Translations under genes and position numbers: made by a program
Source: Litoditis marina
Taxonomy: Eukaryota; Nematoda; Chromadorea; Rhabditida; Rhabditidae
DNA length: 64,000 bases
Direction of reading: 5' to 3'
Assembly: GCA_964036275.1 (NCBI GenBank)
Contig: CAXIWQ010000108.1
Span: 1 to 64,000 of the forward strand
Notes under the pieces: generated by a model
What the model was told of the DNA's origin: nothing
The model's database searches: none
The model's input: the letters and a program-made list of their open reading frames with translations, nothing else
Part shown: positions 23,398-33,400 of the stretch, piece by piece
Layout of the letters: each line of letters starts with the position of its first letter
Position numbering within the stretch: position 1 is the stretch's first letter

Positions 23398-24801
23398 ATG
23401 GAAAGTCTGTCGGAAGAACTTGACTACGAGTTCGAGGAGGAGAACCATGATGTCAGAGAAACCCCACCGATTTCAGCGAATACATCCGAGGTGAATGAAC
23501 CATCTATCAACTCATTGAAATCAGGGGAAAAATCGAACCAGCATCAGAGTACTCTCCAAAAACGCCTTTCCTTCGTACCAGCCGTCCTTCCCAGTAGAAC
23601 CATCGTGAATCCAGTCAAACCTGCTCAACCTGCTCCAATTAAAAAGAAAAGGTTGAGTGTAGCAGTACACGACCCGATAGCTGCCATACTCGACAAAGTA
23701 GACGACGGGTTGACTAAACGAATTCAGTCGATTTCAACAAAGAGTAACCGTTCTGTGATTCAGGGCCCTACTACCACGTCCATCACGGTTGACGAGGAAG
23801 AAGCTCGGAAGCAGAAAATCAGCACCACTCTCCAGAAAGCGAAAATCGTACAGGTACGCACTGGTGAACACATTATGTCATTACGATCTATCAATAAGAA
23901 CAAACAACTTCTCGATTCAGACGCGAAGATTCAGGCAGTTAAAGCAGGTCATAAGTCACTCATTAGTGTAGTGGAAACCATGTCCATGCTCGGCAAGGCG
24001 GAAAATGCAAATCTTTTCCGTCACAAAAATTGCAATATGAAGTCTTTCGTACATTCTGAAAACAGTAGAAGTTGCGATAGACTCATGGAAAACTTTCAGA
24101 GACAAGTCGGATTACTTGTCCTGGAACTGGAGGAGCTCCAGGTCGACGCAAGCCGGCCCCGAACAGTGATCGCAGTCTGCCCCACCTCGACTGAAATACC
24201 GGCGTCCGCCCCAGAGCACCACCACGCACAGGAAACTGGAGCCCCAGTCCCCGTCGAGAACTCAGAAGACCTGGGAGATGGAAGTCAATTCACGAGATCA
24301 GGAGGTCAGAAGCGACGAGGATCAGATGCTTCAGACGAATCAGCCGGCTCCAAACGAAGCAAACGGTGGGATGATGATCATTCATCCTATAACTCGGAAT
24401 TCGAACAAGAGTACCAGAAGATGCTGCTAGAAGACGCCGTTGGATCCACAAGAACTGATGATGCCCATCTTTTCGGCGCAACAGTGCCCTATACATGGGA
24501 CTTCAATGACGGTCGCGATTCGCTGAGGGTCATCCCGTCCGGATACTTTGCTCAGACAGTCCCCAGACCTGGAGTCCGATGCGGTTTCTGTGACTCGCCT
24601 TCTCATTATAGCAATGACTGTCACGTGTTCCCGACTCTAGGAGCAAGACGGAAGAGGGTGGTCGAACTAAGGAAATGTCCAGCATGCCTAGGGAACCATG
24701 GAGGGTACTGCCTCAAACAACTTCATTGCAAAATATGCAATTCCACGCGACATCATCAATCATTGTGTCCCCACTATGGCACTCGACCATTCCTTGGATA
24801 G
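23398..24801 (+). CDS. Second retrotransposon protein with Gag-type zinc cluster
   Basis: 467 residues, in the place where some BEL/Pao elements carry env. It has no signal peptide or membrane segment, so it is not an envelope protein. Seen: acidic N-terminus (EELDYEFEEE, about 6-15); basic KKKR at 82-85; a mostly helical, charged middle (about 90-250) I do not recognise; a bipartite nuclear-localisation-like motif, KRR at 305-307 and KRSKR at 319-323; a cysteine/histidine cluster at 395-457 (CGFC...H...C, then CPAC, CKIC, HH, LCP). The last part matches, spacing for spacing, the zinc cluster of this element's own Gag (486-548). Inference: a nucleic-acid-binding accessory protein derived from, or parallel to, Gag nucleocapsid. 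It may be translated from a spliced RNA. Intact frame and motif conservation argue that it is real; function unknown. Confidence 0.8.
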   Translation: MESLSEELDYEFEEENHDVRETPPISANTSEVNEPSINSLKSGEKSNQHQSTLQKRLSFVPAVLPSRTIVNPVKPAQPAPIKKKRLSVAVHDPIAAILDKVDDGLTKRIQSISTKSNRSVIQGPTTTSITVDEEEARKQKISTTLQKAKIVQVRTGEHIMSLRSINKNKQLLDSDAKIQAVKAGHKSLISVVETMSMLGKAENANLFRHKNCNMKSFVHSENSRSCDRLMENFQRQVGLLVLELEELQVDASRPRTVIAVCPTSTEIPASAPEHHHAQETGAPVPVENSEDLGDGSQFTRSGGQKRRGSDASDESAGSKRSKRWDDDHSSYNSEFEQEYQKMLLEDAVGSTRTDDAHLFGATVPYTWDFNDGRDSLRVIPSGYFAQTVPRPGVRCGFCDSPSHYSNDCHVFPTLGARRKRVVELRKCPACLGNHGGYCLKQLHCKICNSTRHHQSLCPHYGTRPFLG

Positions 24802-24916
24802 GTCAGTACGTTTAGTCTTTCGGTTTAGACGTCAACAGATTTCATCATCTCAGTCACAATGCTTTCGTTTCAGATTATAGATGTTCAGAGAACATTTTTT
24901 TGTTGTTTCTCGGGAA
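24802..24916 (+). other. 3' untranslated stretch and minimal polypurine tract
   Basis: 115 bases between the second stop codon and the 3' LTR. It holds a TTTCAG at 24868-24873 and a T-rich run (24894-24909) just before CGGGAA. The purine run touching the LTR is only GGGAA (24912-24916), much shorter than typical polypurine tracts; the T-rich run may serve as the U-box found before such tracts in retroviruses. Confidence 0.55.
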
Positions 24917-25366
24917 TGTCGCAAAGCGACCCTTTATAAATTGTCCGTTGTTTACAGATTGCCGCGCCCCCACTGCAGAGAGCGACTCCGCCCACTCCCG
25001 CATGGCTCGAGGACGGCTCCGGCAGTCTTCTTTATGTTTTTATGTTTTTGTTATATTTGTTGTTGATTGATGATTGTGAAGAAAAGGGAGATCTCTCCCC
25101 ACAATCCATTTTCCTCTTTCCTATGTTATAGTTTTATAAATAAACTTCATGCAAAACCCTTTCTTCTGTTATAATTTAAATTGGTCTTCACCAAAGTCGT
25201 GTTTAATATTATTTCTCTAACTGGTTCTGATTCAGTATCTTTAGTGCGCAGACAGGCGTAAGCCGCACTGGTTATCTCTAGAATCTTTCATTACTTCTCT
25301 CTAAAACTTGACCGCGTGGCAGTTACATAAATTGAGTAATAGGCGTATACCACTGACGCTGAAACA
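24917..25366 (+). repeat. 3' LTR (450 bp)
   Basis: Starts TGTCGC and ends GAAACA, identical by eye to 14781-15230. It is followed directly by CATTTAGGATG, the target duplication and the rest of the interrupted satellite unit. Confidence 0.97.
25139..25144 (+). terminator. Poly(A) signal AATAAA in 3' LTR
   Basis: Counterpart of 15003-15008. It is the most likely 3'-end processing signal for the element's transcripts. A T-rich stretch follows (CTTTCTTCTGTTATAATTT). Confidence 0.5.
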
Positions 25367-25371
25367 CATTT
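25367..25371. repeat. Target-site duplication, right copy (CATTT)
   Basis: Matches 14776-14780 and joins seamlessly to AGGATGTATAAAATGG, the continuation of the satellite unit. Confidence 0.93.
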
Positions 25372-25620
25372 AGGATGTATAAAATGGCCATTCAGGGGAG
25401 ATGTATAAAATGGCCATTTAGGGGAGATGTATAAAATGGCCATTTAGGAGAGATGTATAAAATGGCCATTTAGGAGAGATGTATAAAATGGCCACTTAGG
25501 ATGTATAAAATGGCCATTTAGGGGAGATGTATAAAATGGCCATTTAGGATGTATAAAATGGCCATTTAGGGGAGATGTCTAAAATGACCATTTAGGGGAG
25601 ATGTATAAAATGGCCATTTA

Positions 25621-26917
25621 GGATGTATAAAATGGCCATTCAGGGGAGATGTATAAAATGGCCATTTAGGGGAGATGTATAAAATGGCCATTTAGGAGAG
25701 ATGTATAAAATGGCCATTTAGGGGAGATGTATAAAATGGCCATTTAGGAGAGATGTATAAAATGGCCATTTAGGATGTATAAAATGGCCATTTAGGATGT
25801 ATAAAATGGCCATTTAGGAGAGATGTATAAAATGGCCATTTAGGGGAGATGTATAAAATGGCCATTTAGGATGTATAAAATGGCCATTCAGGGGAGATGT
25901 ATAAAATGGCCATTTAGGGGAGATGTATAAAATGGCCATTTAGGAGAGATGTATAAAATGGCCATTTAGGAGAGATGTATAAAATGGCCACTTAAGATGT
26001 ATAAAATGGCCATTTAGGGGAGATGTATAAAATGGCCATTTAGGATGTATAAAATGGCCATTTAGGGGAGATGTCTAAAATGACCATTTAGGGGAGATGT
26101 ATAAAATGGCCATTTAGGAGAGATGTATAAAATGGCCATTTAGGAGAGATGTCTAAAATGGCCATTTAGGAGAGATGTATAAAATGGCCATTTAGGAGAG
26201 ATGTATAAAATGGCCATTTAGGATGTATAAAATGGCCATTCAGGGGAGATGTATAAAATGGCCATTTAGGGGAGATGTATAAAATGGCCATTTAGGAGAG
26301 ATGTATAAAATGGCCATTTAGGGGAGATGTATAAAATGGCCATTTAGGAGAGATGTATAAAATGGCCATTTAGGATGTATAAAATGGCCATTTAGGATGT
26401 ATAAAATGGCCATTTAGGAGAGATGTATAAAATGGCCATTTAGGGGAGATGTATAAAATGGCCATTTAGGATGTATAAAATGGCCATTCAGGGGAGATGT
26501 ATAAAATGGCCATTTAGGGGAGATGTATAAAATGGCCATTTAGGAGAGATGTATAAAATGGCCATTTAGGAGAGATGTATAAAATGGCCACTTAGGATGT
26601 ATAAAATGGCCATTTAGGGGAGATGTATAAAATGGCCATTTAGGATGTATAAAATGGCCATTTAGGGGAGATGTCTAAAATGACCATTTAGGGGAGATGT
26701 ATAAAATGGCCATTTAGGAGAGATGTATAAAATGGCCATTTAGGAGAGATGTCTAAAATGGCCATTTAGGAGAGATGTATAAAATGGCCATTTAGGAGAG
26801 ATGTATAAAATGGCCATTTAGGATGTATAAAATGGCCATTCAGGGGAGATGTATAAAATGGCCATTTAGGGGAGATGTATAAAATGGCCATTTAGGAGAG
26901 ATGTATAAAATGGCCAT
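25621..26917. repeat. 600-bp higher-order repeat, two full copies and a partial
   Basis: Copies 25621-26220 and 26221-26820 agree line by line except at 25995, where CTTAAGATG replaces CTTAGGATG. A third copy begins at 26821 and departs near 26917. It begins about 250 bp right of the retrotransposon. Confidence 0.88.
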
Positions 26918-27900
26918 TTAGGAGAGATGTATAAAATGGCCACTTAGGATGTATAAAATGGCCATTTAGGGGAGATGTATAAAATGGCCATTTAGGATGT
27001 ATAAAATGGCCATTTAGGGGAGATGTCTAAAATGACCATTTAGGATGTATAAAATGGCCATTTAGGAGAGATGTATAAAATGGCCATTTAGAAATTACAA
27101 AATGGCCATTCAGGGGAGATGTATAAAATGGCCATTTAGGAAGTATAAAATGGCCATTTAGGAGAGATGTATAAAATGGCCATTTAGGATGTATAAAATG
27201 GCCATTTAGGAAGTATAAAATGGCCATTTAGAGGAGATGTATAAAATGGCCATTTAGGAAGTATAAAATGGCCATTCAGGGGAGATGTATAAAATGGCCA
27301 TTTAGGATGTATAAAATGGCCATTTAGGGGAGATGTATAAAATGGCCATTTAGGAGAGATGCATAAAATGGCCATTTAGGAGAGATGTATAAAATGGCCA
27401 CTTAGGATGTATAAAATGGCCATTCAGGGGAGATGTATAAAATGGCCATTTAGGAAGTATAAAATGGCCATTTAGGAGAGATGTATAAAATGGCCATTTA
27501 GGGGAGATGTATAAAATGGCCACTTAGGATGTATAAAATGGCCATTTAGGGAAGATGTATAAAATGGCCATTTAGGGAAGATGTATAAAATGGCCATTTA
27601 GGGGAGATGTATAAAATGGCCACTTAGGAAGTATAAAATGGCCATTTAGGAGAGATGTATAAAATGGCCATTTAGGGGAGATGTATAAAATGGCCACTTA
27701 GGAAGTATAAAATGGCCATTTAGGAGAGATGTATAAAATGGCCATTTAGGGAAGATGTATAAAATGGCCACTTAGGAAGTATAAAATGGCCATTTAGGAG
27801 AGATGTATAAAATGGCCATTTAGGGGAGATGTATAAAATGGCCATTTAGGGAAGATGTATAAAATGGCCATTTAGGAGAGATGTATAAAATGGCCATTTA

Positions 27901-28410
27901 GGATGTATAAAATGGCCATTTAGGGGAGATGTCTAAAATGACCATTTAGGATGTATAAAATGGCCATTTAGGAGAGATGTATAAAATGGCCATTTAGGAT
28001 GTATAAAATGGCCATTTAGGGAAGATGTATAAAATGGCCATTTAGGAGAGATGTATAAAATGGCCATTTAGGATGTATAAAATGGCCATTTAGGGGAGAT
28101 GTCTAAAATGACCATTTAGGATGTATAAAATGGCCATTTAGGAGAGATGTATAAAATGGCCATTTAGGATGTATAAAATGGCCATTTAGGGAAGATGTAT
28201 AAAATGGCCATTTAGGAGAGATGTATAAAATGGCCATTTAGGATGTATAAAATGGCCATTTAGGGGAGATGTCTAAAATGACCATTTAGGATGTATAAAA
28301 TGGCCATTTAGGAGAGATGTATAAAATGGCCATTTAGGGGAGATGTATAAAATGGCCACTTAGGAAGTATAAAATGGCCATTTAGGAGAGATGTATAAAA
28401 TGGCCATTTA
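27901..28410. repeat. 170-bp higher-order repeat, about three copies
   Basis: The order of units (TCTAAAATGACC, plain, AGAGAT, plain, GAAGAT, AGAGAT) repeats at 27901, 28071 and 28241. The third copy changes near its end, at about 28335. Confidence 0.82.
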
Positions 28411-29302
28411 GGGGAGATGTCTAAAATGACCATTTAGGATGTATAAAATGGCCATTTAGGAGAGATGTATAAAATGGCCATTTAGGGGAGATGTATAAAA
28501 TGGCCACTTAGGATGTATAAAATGGCCATTTAGGGAAGATGTATAAAATGGCCATTTAGGAGAGATGTATAAAATGGCCATTTAGGGAAGATGTATAAAA
28601 TGGCCACTTAGGAAGTATAAAATGGCCATTTAGGAGAGATGTATAAAATGGCCATTTAGGGGAGATGTATAAAATGGCCACTTAGGAAGTATAAAATGGC
28701 CATTTAGGAGAGATGTATAAAATGGCCATTTAGGGGAGATGTATAAAATGGCCATTTAGGGAAGATGTATAAAATGGCCATTTAGGATGTATAAAATGGC
28801 CATTTAGGGAAGATGTATAAAATGGCCATTTAGGAGAGATGTATAAAATGGCCATTTAGGGAAGATGTATAAAATGGCCATTTAGGATGTATAAAATGGC
28901 CATTTAGGGGAGATGTCTAAAATGACCATTTAGGATGTATAAAATGGCCATTTAGGAAGTATAAAATGGCCATTCAGGGGAGATGTATAAAATGGCCATT
29001 TAGGATGTATAAAATGGCCATTTAGGGGAGATGTATAAAATGGCCATTTAGGAGAGATGTATAAAATGGCCACTTAGGATGTATAAAATGGCCATTTAGG
29101 GGAGATGTATAAAATGGCCACTTAGGAAGTATAAAATGGCCATTTAGGAGAGATGTATAAAATGGCCATTTAGGGGAGATGTATAAAATGGCCATTTAGG
29201 GGAGATGTATAAAATGGCCACTTAGGAAGTATAAAATGGCCATTTAGGAGAGATGTATAAAATGGCCATTTAGGGGAGATGTATAAAATGGCCACTTAGG
29301 AA

Positions 29303-30429
29303 GTATAAAATGGCCATTTAGGAGAGATGTATAAAATGGCCATTTAGGGGAGATGTATAAAATGGCCATTTAGGGAAGATGTATAAAATGGCCATTTAGG
29401 ATGTATAAAATGGCCATTTAGGGAAGATGTATAAAATGGCCATTTAGGAGAGATGTATAAAATGGCCATTTAGGGAAGATGTATAAAATGGCCATTTAGG
29501 ATGTATAAAATGGCCATTTAGGGGAGATGTCTAAAATGACCATTTAGGATGTATAAAATGGCCATTTAGGAAGTATAAAATGGCCATTCAGGGGAGATGT
29601 ATAAAATGGCCATTTAGGATGTATAAAATGGCCATTTAGGGGAGATGTATAAAATGGCCATTTAGGAGAGATGTATAAAATGGCCACTTAGGATGTATAA
29701 AATGGCCATTTAGGGGAGATGTATAAAATGGCCACTTAGGAAGTATAAAATGGCCATTTAGGAGAGATGTATAAAATGGCCATTTAGGGGAGATGTATAA
29801 AATGGCCACTTAGGATGTATAAAATGGCCATTTAGGGAAGATGTATAAAATGGCCATTTAGGAGAGATGTATAAAATGGCCATTTAGGGGAGATGTATAA
29901 AATGGCCATTTAGGGAAGATGTATAAAATGGCCATTTAGGATGTATAAAATGGCCATTTAGGGAAGATGTATAAAATGGCCATTTAGGAGAGATGTATAA
30001 AATGGCCATTTAGGGAAGATGTATAAAATGGCCATTTAGGATGTATAAAATGGCCATTTAGGGGAGATGTCTAAAATGACCATTTAGGATGTATAAAATG
30101 GCCATTTAGGAAGTATAAAATGGCCATTCAGGGGAGATGTATAAAATGGCCATTTAGGATGTATAAAATGGCCATTTAGGGGAGATGTATAAAATGGCCA
30201 TTTAGGAGAGATGTATAAAATGGCCACTTAGGATGTATAAAATGGCCATTTAGGGGAGATGTATAAAATGGCCACTTAGGAAGTATAAAATGGCCATTTA
30301 GGAGAGATGTATAAAATGGCCATTTAGGGGAGATGTATAAAATGGCCACTTAGGATGTATAAAATGGCCATTTAGGGAAGATGTATAAAATGGCCATTTA
30401 GGAGAGATGTATAAAATGGCCATTTAGGG
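29303..30429. repeat. 540-bp higher-order repeat, two copies
   Basis: Lines from 29341 to 29880 match those from 29881 to 30420 (offset 540), including the TCTAAAATGACC unit and the CCACTTAGG units. Limits are approximate. Confidence 0.85.
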
Positions 30430-33400
30430 AAGATGTATAAAATGGCCATTTAGGATGTATAAAATGGCCATTTAGGGAAGATGTATAAAATGGCCATTTA
30501 GGATGTATAAAATGGCCATTTAGGATGTATAAAATGGCCATTTAGGATGTATAAAATGGCCATTTAGGGAAGATGTATAAAATGGCCATTTAGGATGTAT
30601 AAAATGGCCATTTAGGAGAGATGTATAAAATGGCCATTTAGAGGAGATGTATAAAATGGCCATTTAGGGGAGATGTATAAAATGGCCATTTAGGAGAGAT
30701 GTATAAAATGGCCATTTAGGGGAGATGTATAAAATGGCCATTTAGGATGTATAAAATGGCCATTCAGGGGAGATGTATAAAATGGCCATTTAGGATGTAT
30801 AAAATGGCCATTTAGGGAAGATGTATAAAATGGCCATTTAGGATGTATAAAATGGCCATTTAGGATGTATAAAATGGCCATTTAGGATGTATAAAATGGC
30901 CATTTAGGGAAGATGTATAAAATGGCCATTTAGGATGTATAAAATGGCCATTTAGGGAAGATGTATAGAATGGCCATTTAGGATGTATAAAATGGCCATT
31001 CAGGGGAGATGTATAGAATGGCCATTTAGGATGTATAAAATGGCCATTCAGGGGAGATGTATAAAATGGCCATTTAGGATGTATAAAATGGCCATTTAGG
31101 GAAGATGTATAAAATGGCCATTTAGGATGTATAAAATGGCCATTTAGGATGTATAAAATGGCCATTTAGGATGTATAAAATGGCCATTTAGGGAAGATGT
31201 ATAAAATGGCCATTTAGGATGTATAAAATGGCCATTTAGGATGTATAAAATGGCCATTTAGGATGTATAAAATGGCCATTTAGGGAAGATGTATAAAATG
31301 GCCATTTAGGATGTATAAAATGGCCATTTAGGATGTATAAAATGGCCATTTAGGATGTATAAAATGGCCATTTAGGATGTATAAAATGGCCATTTAGGGA
31401 AGATGTATAAAATGGCCATTTAGGATGTATAAAATGGCCATTTAGGATGTATAAAATGGCCATTTAGGGAAGATGTATAAAATGGCCATTTAGGATGTAT
31501 AAAATGGCCATTTAGGATGTATAAAATGGCCATTTAGGGGAGATGTATGAAATGGCCATTTAGGGAAGATGTATAAAATGGCCATTTAGGATGTATAAAA
31601 CGGCCATTTAGGGAAGATGTATAAAATGGCCATTTAGGATGTATAAAATGGCCATTTAGGATGTATAAAATGGCCATTTAGGGGAGATGTATGAAATGGC
31701 CATTTAGGGAAGATGTATAAAATGGCCATTTAGGATGTATAAAATGGCCATTTAGGATGTATAAAATGGCCATTTAGGATGTATAAAATGGCCATTTAGG
31801 ATGTATAAAATGGCCATTTAGGGAAGATGTATAAAATGGCCATTTAGGATGTATAAAATGGCCATTTAGGATGTATAAAATGGCCATTTAGGGAAGATGT
31901 ATAAAATGGCCATTTAGGATGTATAAAATGGCCATTTAGGATGTATAAAATGGCCATTTAGGGGAGATGTATGAAATGGCCATTTAGGGAAGATGTATAA
32001 AATGGCCATTTAGGATGTATAAAACGGCCATTTAGGGAAGATGTATAAAATGGCCATTTAGGATGTATAAAATGGCCATTTAGGATGTATAAAATGGCCA
32101 TTTAGGGGAGATGTATGAAATGGCCATTTAGGGGAGATGTATAAAATGGCCACTTAGGATGTATAAAATGGCCATTTAGGGAAGATGTATAAAATGGCCA
32201 TTTAGGATGTATAAAATGGCCATTTAGGGAAGATGTATAAAATGGCCATTTAGGATGTATAAAATGGCCATTTAGGATGTATAAAATGGCCATTTAGGAT
32301 GTATAAAATGGCCATTTAGGGAAGATGTATAAAATGGCCATTTAGGATGTATAAAATGGCCATTTAGGGAAGATGTATAAAATGGCCATTTAGGATGTAT
32401 AAAATGGCCATTTAGGGAAGATGTATAAAATGGCCATTTAGGATGTATAAAATGGCCATTTAGGAGAGATGTATAAAATGGCCATTTAGAGGAGATGTAT
32501 AAAATGGCCATTTAGGGGAGATGTATAAAATGGCCACTTAGGATGTATAAAATGGCCATTCAGGGGAGATGTATAAAATGGCCATTTAGGATGTATAAAA
32601 TGGCCATTTAGGGAAGATGTATAAAATGGCCATTTAGGATGTATAAAATGGCCATTTAGGATGTATAAAATGGCCATTTAGGATGTATAAAATGGCCATT
32701 TAGGGAAGATGTATAAAATGGCCATTTAGGATGTATAAAATGGCCATTTAGGAGAGATGTATAAAATGGCCATTTAGAGGAGATGTATAAAATGGCCATT
32801 TAGGGGAGATGTATAAAATGGCCATTTAGGAGAGATGTATAAAATGGCCATTTAGGGAAGATGTATAAAATGGCCATTTAGGGAAGATGTATAAAATGGC
32901 CATTTAGGGAAGATGTATAAAATGGCCATTTAGGAGAGATGTATAAAATGGCCATTTAGGAGAGATGTATAAAATGGCCATTTAGGAGAGATGTATAAAA
33001 TGGCCATTTAGGGAAGATGTATAAAATGGCCATTTAGGATGTATAAAATGGCCATTTAGGGGAGATGTATAAAATGGCCATTTAGGGAAGATGTATAAAA
33101 TGGCCATTTAGGAGAGATGTATAAAATGGCCATTTAGGGAAGATGTATAAAATGGCCATTTAGGATGTATAAAATGGCCATTTAGGGGAGATGTCTAAAA
33201 TGACCATTTAGGATGTATAAAATGGCCATTTAGAAATTACAAAATGGCCATTCAGGGGAGATGTATAAAATGGCCATTTAGGATGTATAAAATGGCCATT
33301 TAGGAGAGATGTATAGAATGGCCATTTAGGATGTATAAAATGGCCATTTAGGGGAGATGTCTAAAATGGCCATTTAGGATGTATAAAATGGCCATTTAGG

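Larger units (their letters stand above)
14781..25366 (+). mobile_element. BEL/Pao LTR retrotransposon, apparently intact
   Basis: A complete 10,586-bp element: two 450-bp LTRs, tRNA-Gly primer site, 1.26-kb leader, a single-frame gag-pol of 2164 codons, a second 467-codon frame, and a 5-bp target duplication. The domain order protease, reverse transcriptase, RNase H, integrase places it with BEL/Pao (also Ty3-like order), and the Gag and protease motifs are BEL/Pao-type. LTRs look identical base for base by eye and both long frames are open, so the insertion is young and possibly still mobile. It is the only transposable element I can see in the window and sits in the same orientation as the satellite core as written. 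It differs from textbook members in carrying a second zinc-cluster protein where env would be, and in having a very short polypurine tract. Confidence 0.96.

Noticed and set aside
23398..24801. Envelope protein in the third-gene position
   Set aside because: No signal peptide, membrane anchor or paired-cysteine ectodomain. The C-terminus is a zinc cluster.
24802..24873. 72-bp intron (TAG|GTCAGT to TTTCAG)
   Set aside because: The stop codon lies wholly before the donor, so splicing would not change the protein. No need for it.
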